Assembly (NCBI RefSeq): GCF_009870125.1
Contig: NC_046680.1
Location: forward strand, 20,355,501-20,419,500
Reading direction: 5' to 3'
DNA length: 64,000 bases
Source: Drosophila pseudoobscura
Lineage: Eukaryota; Arthropoda; Insecta; Diptera; Drosophilidae
Shown piece after piece: positions 19,338 to 30,600 of this stretch. Both the position numbers and the translations under genes were made by a program. The notes under the pieces are model-generated. The model had not been told where the DNA came from. It did not search any database and saw nothing but the letters and a program-made list of their open reading frames with translations. Within the stretch, counting starts at the first letter, position 1. Each line of letters opens with the position of its first letter.

Positions 19338-19392
19338 GATCCACGCGGGATTTGAACCGTGGACCTTAAGATTCGTGGTCTGAATGCCTGGA
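19338..19392 (-). pseudogene. Possible tRNA-derived fragment
   Basis: Read on the minus strand, this holds an anticodon-arm-like CAGACCACGAATCT and a B-box-like GGTTCAAATCC, then an acceptor-like end. A D arm and a full 5' acceptor strand are missing and the T stem pairs imperfectly. It could be a decayed tRNA or tRNA-derived SINE head, or coincidence. Confidence 0.3.
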
Positions 19393-21640
19393 CACAAGGG
19401 AAAAATCCCCAAAAGTATGGAATGATTTTGTAAAGACTCTTAGGATGACTTTATGGAGCGATTTCTTTAAACACTCGATGATAATGTTGCATAAACTCTA
19501 GGTCGGTTTTGAGGGGAAAGAACTTCTCATGGGCTGAACTTTTGCCCCGACACTCGTCGGTCGGTGCTCTGGGCCAGGCTGATTTGCTTGCTCCGCACGT
19601 AGCGTCATTTTTGACATTTAATTATGGTCGGTGCTGTTGCTGCCTGCCACTGTGCCCCACTCTGTCAGAGAGCGAGTAAGCTGCATGCTCGATTCTCGCA
19701 AAAGGTGATTCCATATTTCGTTTCTTGCGACTCCAGCGGCGCGTGCTACGTGTGCATCTTGTACCTGTCTATTGTAGTTCCATATGCAAGCCACATGACC
19801 TGGCCCCTGGCCCCTGGCCCCTGGCCCCTGGCCCCTGGCCTGTGGACCTCGTCCTAGTCCTCTTTGGATGGACGTGCGTTGTCAGGACTGCCGCTTCATT
19901 TTTTCTCCATAAAAATTGGAGTTTCCTTTTCCTCTTTTTTCGGTAGTTCGGGAGGGGTATTCCGTTGGACAACTTTGTGGGGCAGGGCAATTTATGGAAG
20001 AAAAAGAAAAACACAGCAAAACGAGAAGAATGTGGCACGTGACGTGAAATAGCAAAGGATTTGCGAACGCCTGGAGTCGGGGACTGCACTGGACAATGGC
20101 GTCTAAATTAATTATCAAGGATAACAGCGTGAAAGGTTCAGCGACGCTGCATTGTCTCCTGGTTCCTAATTCAATTACGACAGCCCTCAGGACCGGGCGC
20201 TGGGAATGGGGCAAATTAAAAAAGGCTTAGGCCAGAGTTAATACGGGCTTAAGCGCGGTAATTAAAAGCCGAAGCTGCAATTGCAATCAGTCGGGGAATG
20301 TCTCAACAACAGCTGCCATTCGGGTGGATACTTTTACAGGCCAATCCGACGCTTTGAAGGGGGCGGCACAGCTGCCACTCCTTCCAACAACAGTGCCCGC
20401 CAAAATCACGAGCTGCAAATCTCTCGAGAATAATTTGAAACATAGAACAAGTCGGAAAGAAAAGCCTGAAGACGACGCCGCCGCCGAATCCCTTCCACAT
20501 TAAAATATGATGAGCTCGTGAAGGCACCGGCCCAAATGAAAATGAAGTTAATAAAAATGCCGTAAAGGCAGAGTCCCCAGTGCTCAGTTCTCAGGTGTCT
20601 GAGCGCGAGGCAGTGCGGGCGCGGGGTGGGGGGCTGTCCAAAAAATAATCAACATAAAAAAGAAAATTATTTGCAATATTATCAAGAGCTGCAAAAGCGA
20701 AACGGGAGTGGAAGAAAGACAGTGGAAAACAGAGAAACGAAATGAAAATTGTGAAAATAAAAATAAGACAGGAATGAAATGAAACTATGGCTGGGGGAAG
20801 GCAGACAGATCGAAATGGGAATAGCAGCTAAGGAAATGGAGGAAAGCGGAACAGTAGCCACAGGAAATACATTTTCTGAAAAGGGGGAAATAACAGGGGA
20901 AAACCCTGACAAGGATACTACAGATACTGACAGAAACTGAAGAGATCTTAAAGAATCAACTCGTGAAAGATACGCATTCAAGTAAAATATACCCTGAAAC
21001 TTCATTACTCGCCCCACTGTGCCCGTTCCCCTTTCGACCGACCCTTTTTCCCCAGCGGAATAACTCCAGAACTCCAATTGGCGCTCCCGTTCGAGTTTTA
21101 TAATAACTGGGGTTAGGACCGGCAATAAACAAACGGCAGAAAACAGAGCCACAAAACCGAGATGCAAATTAAATTTGGTTTTAATCAAGCAGAGCCGTGG
21201 CTCTCCCACGCGGGGGCCGACCCCAAGGCCGGGCTCAACAAGCAAATCAATTAAAGGGCTGCACCCCGCCACTCCAGTCGAGTCGAAACAAAAGCCAAAT
21301 GTCAAAATACAAATTTTGTGAAGCCAAAACATGCTCAAACTCAAACTCCAAGTGGAAGCGCATGCGATGGCCTCTAGAGACCATCGATGGGCCACTCGAA
21401 GACAATGGCACGGGCAATGCGTTAGTTGAACAAAAGCCAGACCGAAACGTGATCATATTTTTGAACCCACGGTCCACGATCCACAGTTTGTGCATCAGAA
21501 AAGCTGGGCCAACCGGTTCGCACCGACCACATGTGAGTCTTGTCCGGCAACGGACGCATCCATCAATCTTTGACAGAGCGATCGCAGATCAAGTTCAAAG
21601 TCATCTTCGGCTAATGGATAATGGTGCTTCCGTTGCCGCT
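19393..21640. other. Noncoding with CTGGCCC repeat, no supported gene
   Basis: A 7-bp tandem repeat (TGGCCCC, about 5.5 units) lies at 19800-19841. A 237-codon frame on the minus strand (20682-21395) is long but low in complexity, rich in Ser, Phe and Leu, and has no recognised domain; I treat it as unsupported. Confidence 0.5.
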
Positions 21641-21657
21641 GGCGCAGAGATCGGCCA

Positions 21658-21664
21658 TATAAAA
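21658..21664 (+). promoter_or_regulatory. TATA box of GYR gene 1
   Basis: TATAAAA, 76 bp before the start codon at 21734. The expected transcription start is near 21690. Confidence 0.7.
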
Positions 21665-21733
21665 GCCGCGGGAGATCATCGATGCCACAGCACACATCTT
21701 CCGTTGATCGTCGCACAAACACAGCCAGCAATC

Positions 21734-22103
21734 ATGGTAGGTCGAGGATCCCTCCACTCAGATAGATATATGTTCTAATTCTTTGGTTGGACCACAGAAA
21801 TTCCTGATCATCGCCGTTGCCTTCCTGGCCTGCGCCTTTGCCGATGTCTCGGAGCTGTCCGGATACGATTACCAGCAGCCGGAGCTGCCCGCCCCCGCTC
21901 CAGTGGAGACCTACATCCCCCCCGCACCGCCAGCACCGGCGCCCGTTGAGAGCTACATTCCCCCCGCACCGCCAGCCCCCGAGTACATCCCACCCGCACC
22001 CGTCCAGGCCGAGCAGTCCGTGATCGAGGAGATCGAGCAGCCCGCCCAGGACGGATACCGCTACAAGACCGTGCGCCGTCGCGTCTTCCGCCACCGCGCC
22101 TAA
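21734..22103 (+). CDS. GYR/YLP-type proline-rich secreted protein 1
   Basis: Exons 21734-21736 (the start Met only) and 21798-22103, 102 aa. The ATG is followed directly by the donor GTAGGT, and the acceptor CCACAG leads into K-F-L, completing a signal peptide (KFLIIAVAFLACAFA, to about residue 16). The mature part starts DVSELSGYDY and has three or four YIPPAP-type blocks. It ends with DGYRYKTVRRRVFRHRA, the GYR motif known from Drosophila low-complexity secreted and cuticle-like proteins. It has no chitin-binding R&R domain. The likely role is as a structural component of cuticle or another extracellular matrix. It is the shortest of four paralogues in this window and the only one on the plus strand. 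Confidence 0.88.
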
Positions 22104-22285
22104 GTCGCCGGGGGATTCTGATTCAGAGACCCTTATTGTTGGTTCTTCCTAAGATTGTTCGTTGACTTGAGTGCCGGATTCGAATGCCATCCACAATCCG
22201 CACTTTGATAGTAAAATTCGTAATTGAAAAAATGTTTGTTGTCTTGCATTTACTTTGGTAACCATCAAAGTTTATAGAACAGGAA

Positions 22286-22291
22286 AATAAA
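22286..22291 (+). terminator. Possible poly(A) signal of GYR gene 1
   Basis: AATAAA about 180 bp after the stop; no closer consensus hexamer was seen. Confidence 0.4.
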
Positions 22292-22299
22292 ATAACAAT

Positions 22300-24035
22300 A
22301 AGTGAAATTTATGAGTGTAATATGGCTAATGCTCGTAGTTTCCATAAAACAATCGAGATCCCGAGTTAAGTGACAGTTTGCGGATATTTGTGGAGCAGAG
22401 TCCCTCTCGGTAGCAGGCAGTTTCTCTTTATCAACAGGTTCCCATCGGCCAAGTTCAATTTCTAATGTCAAAGTCGTCGTTTCCACAGCCATCCAACCCT
22501 CTTCAACCCACTCTCCAATCCACTCACACTCACACACACACACACACACACAGAGAGAGAGAATCCTAAACAAACCGCCCAAGGCCAAACACATGTCCTG
22601 GCCACACAGGCATTCCGGCGAGCCCCATCCCTGGTGGCAGTAAAAAGGTCAAACCAACGACTAGACCAATTTGACTTGGCCAAAAATTGCTGAAACATTC
22701 AATGAGTTTTCCAACTGGGGCCAAAGCAAACAAATCCTCGATTACAAAATCAAACAGCAGGCGGGGTGGGGGGCACGGAAAACAAAAGATGGCGAAATGG
22801 AAAAATGTTTGCCCATATTGCAGAATGGGAAAATATGCGAATTCAATAAACCGCACCCCCCTCTACCGGTCTACCGCTCTACTGGCTGCCTTTACCCTTA
22901 CAAGTCATTTGGCCAATTGATGTTGACTCTGCGCTCTAAAGCGAATTTCCGTTGTGCCTCGGAGTGGCGAGCAGAGGCGAGGACTCCTCGAGTCCTGGGT
23001 GTGGGGTGGGGTTCACATATTTTGCACTCACTTTATGCTGATGACATGCAAGTGGCAAAAAGTATGTGTCCCGCTCTGGAGCTGGACCTGGACCGGGCCA
23101 AAAGGCGAATAATGAGCTGCAAACAAGCTGTGGAAATCAGCCAGCGGGGCCCTGTTCTTCAGCATAGTCCTCTCTGGTTTCTGTTCTCTATTTCTGTCGG
23201 GATGAAAGAAAAGGAACAACAAGAAAAAAAAATAAAAGAAATGTGAAAGAAAATGCCGCCCGACACCCAGACAGCATCTTCTTTGTCGTGGCATACGGGA
23301 AATTCCCCATGGAGTCTATCAACAGTTGATAAGGCAAAATGTGTGTGCAGGGGCTGGGATTGGGGATGGCATTCCTTCCTTTTTGGTATGTACATAAGTT
23401 TATTATTTTGAAGGTAATTGGATTTGTGTTGCAGCAGTCAAGAAGTCGCCAACGCCAACGCCACTGCCACCAGCACTGACACCTCCCCCAGCACCCCATC
23501 GCGTGTCCACCACTCGCCGCATATTCTGTGGCGGAATAATAAGAAAATATATAAAGTTTTTTCTCTGCTCCCTCTACTCGACTCCTTCGGCAGGACAATG
23601 AACTGGCAGTGCGACAATCTCAACATATGCTCAATGCTTCTGGCTGTGCCTCCGGCCAGGGAGTCCTTCCTTCCATCCCGCGGAGCGGAGCCCGATACAG
23701 TGGACGCTGGCCATTGTTTGCACTCGTAATTGTTTTCCTAATGGATAAAGTCTATAAATTTCTGTGCCCGACGCGCAGCCAAATGCGAAATATGTCACGA
23801 ATGTTAAGCGTTTTATAAACGACTGCGATCTCTGTGGCAATGTGGAAATGTGTGGAAATTGTACACCAAAGGAATGCGGAGCGTGTGGAGGAGGATTTAT
23901 CGATGGTGGCCACTCAGCGGGACTGCTCTGCACTGCTCTGCTCTGCTCTGGGCTGGTGTGGTGGCAGATGCACTTGCTGCCAATGAATCGTAAATTAAGA
24001 CGTTGATGGAGCTTCCCCGGCTGTTTTGTACCATT
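22300..24035. other. Intergenic with CA/GA microsatellite
   Basis: A (CA)n-(GA)n tract lies at 22529-22561. Frames at 22671-23246 begin at non-ATG codons or are low complexity. No supported gene lies between GYR gene 1 and the DHHC gene. Confidence 0.5.
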
Positions 24036-24038
24036 GGC

Positions 24039-24044
24039 TTTAAT
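24039..24044 (-). terminator. Poly(A) signal of the DHHC gene
   Basis: ATTAAA on the minus strand, 14 bp after the TAA stop at 24058. Confidence 0.5.
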
Positions 24045-24057
24045 ACAGATACTCGTA

Positions 24058-25083
24058 TTAGAAATCAGCAGAACTGGCAGAACTAATGGAGCCCTCCCGT
24101 AGGGGAAAGGTGAGGCCGTCGCCGCGGCTGCTGTAGACGGGCAGTGGCCACAGGTACCATCTATCGCCGAACACCTCGCACAGGTTGGTGCAGCAGCCCA
24201 GGTTGAAGGCCTTCCTGGTGCGGCCACCAACGCAGAACATAGGAGCATGAGCCGACTCCATGGTGGTGCGGTTCAAGAGCAAAAGGTAGATGTGGAGGCC
24301 CAGCATAATCACAGTGGCGCCGGTGAAAATCATGGCAAGGACGATTGGGATCATGGTCTGCACCGAGTTCAGGTCCACGTTGTCAAAGTCAAAACCCCAG
24401 GCATGGTGGAGCTCGAGCATCAGGGTCACTAGGACGTACAGGCAGTAGACCGAGGCGTAGATGAGGAACAGCAGGAAGAACTTGTAGTTGTGGAAGTGCA
24501 CGCAGTTGTTCACCCAGGGACAGTGGTGGTCCATCTTGAGGATGCAGCGCTGACAGATCCGGCAGTGGTGGGCCCGATCCGGCTTGATGAGCCGGCACTG
24601 GCCACAGTATCGCACGACGCCGTTCTGATCGCACATCGTGATGGGCAATCTGCGAGCCACGTGGCTCAGAATGTGCCTCCTCTCCTCCAGGCCGTTGGCT
24701 CTGATCAGACGCGTCCAGTCCGCGTCGGGTATGCTCCACTCAGCCGGAATCGGCATGACCTTCGCCCACATGCTGCTCCAGTAGCTCCAGAGGAACATCA
24801 GCAGCAGCAGGTGATACCAGAAGAGGACCACACCCAGGACGATAGCCGAGTGATTCCTCATGTTCTGCAGGCACAAGTGCCACACATATACGTAGTACGA
24901 ATAGACTATGAGGCAGACTATGAAGATCACCGGCATCCAGTTGAATATAGACTCCAAACAGCCGCAGCAGGTCCTCCTCTGGCGACGGTCATCTCCTCTG
25001 TCCTCTGTCAAACATTCTATAGCCAACTGGGTTACTACTGGCACTGTGTCAATCGGAATGGATTGGGAGCGATTGCTGATCAT
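24058..25083 (-). CDS. DHHC-type protein S-acyltransferase (palmitoyltransferase)
   Basis: An intronless 341-aa frame. The enzyme should attach palmitate to cysteines of membrane-associated proteins at the Golgi or plasma membrane. Four membrane segments lie near residues 50-72, 79-102, 200-225 and 243-270. The Cys-rich domain at about 160-195 contains D185-H-H-C188 followed by PWVNNC. The TTME version of the TTxE motif is at 273-276 and the C-terminal PaCCT-like block (N..LG...N..EVFG) at 294-306, with a Ser-rich end. Layout and motifs match the ZDHHC2/15/20 group (CG1407 and CG17287 in flies, from memory). Lack of introns suggests a retroposed copy, and such DHHC paralogues in flies are often testis-biased. 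It starts about 240 bp after the stop of GYR gene 2 on the same strand. Confidence 0.93.
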   Translation of the reverse strand: MISNRSQSIPIDTVPVVTQLAIECLTEDRGDDRRQRRTCCGCLESIFNWMPVIFIVCLIVYSYYVYVWHLCLQNMRNHSAIVLGVVLFWYHLLLLMFLWSYWSSMWAKVMPIPAEWSIPDADWTRLIRANGLEERRHILSHVARRLPITMCDQNGVVRYCGQCRLIKPDRAHHCRICQRCILKMDHHCPWVNNCVHFHNYKFFLLFLIYASVYCLYVLVTLMLELHHAWGFDFDNVDLNSVQTMIPIVLAMIFTGATVIMLGLHIYLLLLNRTTMESAHAPMFCVGGRTRKAFNLGCCTNLCEVFGDRWYLWPLPVYSSRGDGLTFPLREGSISSASSADF

Positions 25084-25224
25084 CCTACAGATGGGTCAGT
25101 CAATGTGTATTCCATAGCTGAACGTCGTGCTGTATCAGGCGTCGCCTACTTGTCTCAACGAATGGATATGGATTGATGCAAGAAGTACCCCCACAAGAGT
25201 CCATTTTCTTCTAACTTTTCATCG

Positions 25225-25230
25225 TTTATT
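25225..25230 (-). terminator. Poly(A) signal of GYR gene 2
   Basis: AATAAA on the minus strand, about 95 bp after the stop at 25325-25327. The DHHC start codon is about 140 bp further on, so the DHHC promoter must be very short. Confidence 0.65.
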
Positions 25231-25324
25231 TACACTCCATCTTCTCAGAAAACATTAACAGATTCCACGGCAAAGGACCTATGACATTATTTAACAATTG
25301 GGGGTTCTTGGGTTCTTTGGGGCC

Positions 25325-25825
25325 TTAGTTGCGGTGACGGAAGACGCGACGGCGCACGGTCTTGTAGCGGTATCCGTCCTGGGCGGGCTGCTCGTACTCC
25401 TGGATGGGCTCCTCGGCCTGGACGGGGGCAGGGGGAATGTAGGCGGGTGCGGGGGCTGCGGGGGGAATGTAGGACTCAACGGGCGCCGGTGCTGGGGCTG
25501 CCGGGGGAGGAATGTAGGTGTTCTTGGGCGCTGGTGGCGGCGGTGGTGGTGGAGGAGGGATGTAGGCCTTGGCCGGGGCCGCCGGGGGTGGAATGTAGGT
25601 GTTCTTGGGTGCCGGCGGCGGCGGTGGTGGCGGAGGAGGGACGTAGGACTTCACAGGAGCTGGCTGAGGATAATCGTAGCCAGAGGCACCGAGCTCCGAG
25701 ACATCGGCGTAGGCGCAGGCCAGAAAGGCAACGGCAATGATCAGGAATTTCTAGAATAGGACACAAAAATGATGATGTATAGAGGATCCTGGCTGCGGTC
25801 CTGCGGTTTCTGGTGGACCTACCAT
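25325..25825 (-). CDS. GYR/YLP-type proline-rich secreted protein 2
   Basis: Exons 25823-25825 (Met only) and 25325-25750, 142 aa. Minus-strand ATG-GTAGGT donor and a TATTCTAG acceptor join to K-F-L-I-I-A-V-A-F-L-A-C-A-Y-A, nearly the same signal peptide as gene 1. The mature start DVSELGASGYDY is followed by poly-Pro runs (up to nine Pro) alternating with NTYIPP and KAYIPP blocks. The end is DGYRYKTVRRRVFRHRN, identical to gene 1 save the last residue. Genes 1 and 2 are closest relatives. The repeated PPPPPPPPPAPKNTYIPP block occurs twice, so part of the exon has been internally duplicated. Confidence 0.88.
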
Positions 25826-25904
25826 CTTCGATGGGGACTTGGCTTGTTGCTGCTTGGATCACAGATTGTTGGTTTGTGCTGCCGAACAACATGCATGTCG
25901 CCAG

Positions 25905-25912
25905 TTTTTATA
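25905..25912 (-). promoter_or_regulatory. TATA box of GYR gene 2
   Basis: TATAAAAA on the minus strand, about 80 bp before the start codon, the same spacing as in gene 1. Confidence 0.7.
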
Positions 25913-25919
25913 GCTCATT

Positions 25920-26985
25920 GTTTTGGCCGTTTCGGGTCAAGCGCGGCAAAATTAATTGCACGATGCCCTCACAATACACGGGGGTCTTGGTCTTGGTCTT
26001 GCTGTTGGTCTTCGTCTTCGTTACCATTGCCCTCAGATGCCATAGTCGGAAGATAACCAACAAACCACCAATGCCAAGGTGGTTTGACGGGTTTTCGGTT
26101 TTCGGTTTCGGTTTCATTTTCAGTCTCAGTTTTCGGTCTAAGACAATGCATTCCAAAATTGCTTTGACTTTGGCCAGCTCTATTCGTTTTTTTTTTTGTA
26201 TCCAAAAAGACAACAAAAATCTTCTTTAATTAGATCAAACAAACCAATAGATGATTTCCATTTGAATGCTGAAAAATGGTTTTATTTCTATAAGTTTTCG
26301 TTTCGTTTTGTTTTCTATCTTTTCAAATTGATTAATGTTCGTGGGTCACACGCACTATCACGCCGTATCTTTTTGTCTCTGCTTTGCTCATGTGCTTTAT
26401 TCTGGTCTCCGCTTCCCCGTCAAATTATAAGCCCGCTCGGCCAGAGCCTAAGGCGTTGCGTGGTTTCGCGTCTGGGCCAAAATTAAATTCAATTTGCTCA
26501 GATTATATTATGCTGATCTTGGCAGCGTCTTGGGGCCTAATTAATTGCCTGGACCAGCTCAGACTAGCTTTGGGGAACATCTGGCTTATAAATCACCATA
26601 TTTTGTCTGCTGAATATTGATTTTTCGAGAGCCAGACACAGAATATTATTCCTGGCCATGATGTGGTCAGTGTCTCGTTGTGATGTAAGTTATTCCGATG
26701 TTTAAGAACTATTCGGTGACTATCTCATGTTTATTCATCTAATTAGATCACACAGACAAAGCACAGTTTTATAGGACCCTCGAACTGATACCAAATCTCC
26801 ACTATTCGGCACTATCTTCCATACAATCCTGTAAACCATATTGAAACCGTGATTTAGATTCCTATTATTTTCCTAGGGATCCTCCATTCGAGTTTCATAA
26901 TTCCAGTGTACTTTTGCAGCAGAAATCTTGAGGTCTCCCCACAGTACCCTGCCAATGCCATAGTCAAATTATATCGTTCATTTCT
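25920..26985. other. Intergenic, no gene seen
   Basis: AT-rich, with short overlapping frames on both strands and no family motif. Confidence 0.5.
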
Positions 26986-26990
26986 TTTCT

Positions 26991-26996
26991 TTTATT
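26991..26996 (-). terminator. Poly(A) signal of GYR gene 3
   Basis: AATAAA on the minus strand, 27 bp after the TAG stop at 27023-27025. Confidence 0.75.
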
Positions 26997-27022
26997 CAGT
27001 ATTCATGTCATGGAGCTGCACT

Positions 27023-27606
27023 CTAGTAACGACGACGGATCACACGACGACGGACTGTCTTGTAGCGGTAGCCATCGTTGGCAATGGGCTCGATCTCCTC
27101 GAGAACGGGCTGGGGAGCCAGGACTGGGGCTGGAGCGGCAACGGGGGCGGGGGCAGCCTTGACGGGTGCAGGGGGGATGTACTGGTTGACGGGAGCGGGC
27201 ACGGACACGGGGACTGGCGCCGGGGCGGGGATCTCGATCTGGACGGGTGCTGGTGGTGCGGGGGGAATGTACTGGTTGACTGGTGCGGGGGCAACCTTCA
27301 CGGGTGCCACTGGTGCGGGTGCTGGGGCTGGGGCAGGCACCTCAATCTGGATGGGGGCTGGTGCCGGTGCGGGGGGCAGGTAGGAGCTCACGGGCACTGG
27401 GGCGGGTGCAACCTTGACTGGGGCCGGGGCCGGAGCTGGGATGCTCACGGGGGCGTAGTTGTAGCCGGACAGATGGGAGACATCGGCATGGGCAACAGCC
27501 AGGACGGCGAGGACGACGGCGAGCAGTTTCTGCACGGAAAAATCACAAAAGTTACGGTCTATTCCCCTTGGCCTTGGACAGCCTCTCTCTCCTCTCTACT
27601 CACCAT
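27023..27606 (-). CDS. GYR/YLP-type Ala/Pro-rich secreted protein 3
   Basis: Exons 27604-27606 (Met only) and 27023-27529, 169 aa. ATG is followed directly by GTGAGT, and the acceptor is CCGTGCAG. The signal peptide KLLAVVLAVLAVAHA differs from genes 1 and 2 but DVSHLSGYNYAP follows the same pattern. The mature part is built of APAPAPV and NQYIPPAP blocks with VKVAPAP and QIEIPAP variants. The end DGYRYKTVRRRVIRRRY keeps the GYR motif with an RRRY finish. It is probably a matrix or cuticle component. The Ala/Pro composition is closest to gene 4. Confidence 0.88.
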
Positions 27607-27670
27607 CTTGAGGTGTGTTACTTGGAACGATGACGCTACTAGTATGCCTTGGAGCGATCGATGGGGCTCT

Positions 27671-27677
27671 ATTTATA
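27671..27677 (-). promoter_or_regulatory. TATA box of GYR gene 3
   Basis: TATAAAT on the minus strand, about 65 bp before the start codon. Confidence 0.7.
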
Positions 27678-27689
27678 TGGCGACTGGGC

Positions 27690-30600
27690 GCGGTGCAGAA
27701 GCGACAGCCAGACGTGAAGATAGTACGACCGAAGAAGTGCGGATGGTCTCATGGTCTCTTAATATGCCAGAAACCAGAATTTTACGAGCAAACACTACTA
27801 TAAGGCCCAACAATGGTTGAAAGAGGTACCCTACCCGATCCGTGATGGGTTGCACTGAAGCTCCCAACGATATGACTATATATTTCCACTGATTTCAATT
27901 GGAGGTAGATGGAATTACTCTATGAGATCGTTTTGTGCCTCTCATTTCTTCAACTTAATCCCTCTCTAAAGTACTTTGCACCTTATCTATATGTATAGTG
28001 CCCATATCTCTGATTATGCTCCCTGCTCTTCCGCTATAGCGTCTAACAAAGTCTCTGAGACCCAACCGAAACCCAAGCGGGTCCAACGCTGGTTGTACTT
28101 GTTGGTTTTGTCATTGCTTTAATTTAAATATCATTTGCATAAAACATTTGTGCCTCAGTGTATCGAATTGAACTAACAAAAATTAAGCAAAAATAAACAA
28201 AAATCGAAAACAAACCGAAAAACTGGTCGACTTGAAGCCACTCGCCGCTTTTGGCACAACAGCCTACTGCCCACGGAATGGCATGTCCAAGCGGCTGTCA
28301 TTAATCTGCTTGATTAGCCATGATAAGGTGGTCGAGAGCACGGCCTATTGCTTAATTATATGGGCACCCAGTGGGGGACGAGCCACACGTTCCTATCGGG
28401 TCAAAAGTTGAACATGACGCCAGCTAGACGGACGCCATGTGTCACGACGCGGAAAACAAATTTGCCAGACGGACACAGGGGGCAGGGGCAGGGGGCAGGG
28501 ACACCAAGAGAGCCAGAAAGGGGTCGTACTTCGAGTGGGTGGTAGCACAGGCTCCCAGGCACTGCAGAGTGCATGTGAAGGACAACACTTGCGCTGTTCG
28601 CTCTTTTAATTACACAATTGGCTAATGGTGCAACTTTTTGGGGTGCTGCGCCTGGCTGGTGTTCAGCACAAAAATCAACTAGAGACACTTGGGCGTCGCT
28701 CGACGTTCGGTGATTTAATTTCTGTTGAATTTCTGTTTTCGCAAAGGCAAAAACCATGAACTAAAATTCTTGGGATGGGGCGAAAAATGTCAAAAAGCTA
28801 TGCAAACAAGCACTTAACCTCTTTTATTTTGACAATTCCATTATTTTCGTAGCGCCAATAAACTGAAACTGCAAATGTATTTTTGAGCGAACAAACACAC
28901 ACACACACACACACACACACGCCCAAGCGGAGCCGCAAAGCCATTTTGGACATGCAACGCTGCGTATACGTAATTTAGTTGTTTGGCTGTTAATAGTTGA
29001 CATGCATCCGAGCAGATCCGGGGGGCGAATAGAAATAACGGAAAATAACTGGAAAATGCCACTGCATGCCACAACAACATCCCCCTACATCCCCCCCATG
29101 TTGCACAGTACTGACTGATGGAAATGGCTTCAAGCCAAGACTTCAATTTGTTTCAGTCTATTGTTCTCTATATTTTTCATTGAGGAACTAGTTTAGTTCT
29201 TCTTCAAACTCTAGGCAAACTCCTTTCACCAATTAGCCAGCATACGGCCTCTCTGATTGGCAAAGATTAGCTCAGGTTCAACGACCTCCAGCCAAGGCTT
29301 GGAGCTGACCCAGCTTAGGGCGCTCCATCGGCATCTCTGGATGGAGATATTCGTTCAGGTTTGCGGCACACGCTTCAATCGGATCCATTTCGCACCGTCG
29401 CATTTGCATAACTATTTTGCATTATTTGTGCAAAAAGTGATTTAATAAATATTCAAAATGCATTCAACTACCCCCCGAGCCACAGCCAGAGTCACAGTCA
29501 CAGCCGGAGTATTGTACGATTGCTGGATTGTTTGGGTCGAGTGGTGTCGAGAGTCCCATGGCAGGGAGTGCTTTGACATGACCAACTTCAAGCTGTGGCT
29601 GACAAACGCTTAACAATCGATTTTCGACATTTTTCGACGCTCGATGGGCGTGCACGTTCGCCCCAGCTCATAAATTCATTCGCAGCATCGGTATATATCC
29701 GAGTGTATATGCATTTCGCCAGATAAATCAACGGGCGACAAATTAATGCTGCAAATGAAGTGCAACTGCTGGCATCCAGCGACGACGAGGACGACGCGTC
29801 GGCCCGGACCCACCTGTCCAGGATAACGATTATATTCGCGCCTCTGGCTGCTCCTTCCTCTCCCTCTCCCTCTCCCCCTCACTCTCGCTCTGCCGCTTGC
29901 TCTGGCGTTCGATGTCGCCCAATATGCAGTAACAGTAAAAATAAATGAAGCCAGTCAACGTTTGCATATTTCAGAGGCTGCCACTGCCACCCCTCTTTGG
30001 TTTTACGTTTTTCCCCCATCCCCCATCCGCCATCCCGCGTTTCGTGTTGTTTTTTTGTTTTTGGTTTCCAACTGGCGATATAATTACGTTGATACTGTCA
30101 ATTTTCCACCGATCCATGCCCCATATCCATGCGGACACTGCCTGTTTCACAAAGTCGCTTTAAAGCCGAAAGCCGGCCGCCGAAGGGCCCCTGGTGGACC
30201 CATACGCTTTTACATCAGATTTATAGAGTAAACCCGACCGGAGGGCAAGATTTTGTTGGGTCTGTGGATGTGTATTTTTATCCCATCAACATTTGAAACA
30301 AGTGCAAGGCAGGGTATCGCCTAGTCGAATAACATCTTAAGAGCCAAACAGCACAACAACCGGTCCCCATACATTGTATTTTTTTTTTTGCCACAGCAAT
30401 TTCACTTTTTCCGCCTGGTCGTTTCCTTGTGCATACTTTTAGGCCGGCTGCCGGGGTGTCTGCCTCGTGATTATTTTGTAATCCAAGCGCCTAAAGCATC
30501 GATTACACATCCGACAGGTGGGCCGCCCGCCTTCGTTCGATTGGGTAGTGGCTGGGGGCTGGGGCTGGGGCTGGGACGGAGTCATAATGCGTGTTAATCA

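Noticed and set aside
20682-21395. A 237-codon minus-strand frame
   Set aside because: It is Ser/Phe/Leu-rich and low in complexity, with no domain, splice or promoter support.
22671-23246. A 191-codon frame with a YADDMQ string that recalls reverse transcriptase
   Set aside because: It opens at a TTG, and the single short string has no surrounding domain similarity.
24247-25176. Plus-strand frames over the DHHC gene
   Set aside because: They are antisense shadows of a gene with clear domain evidence.
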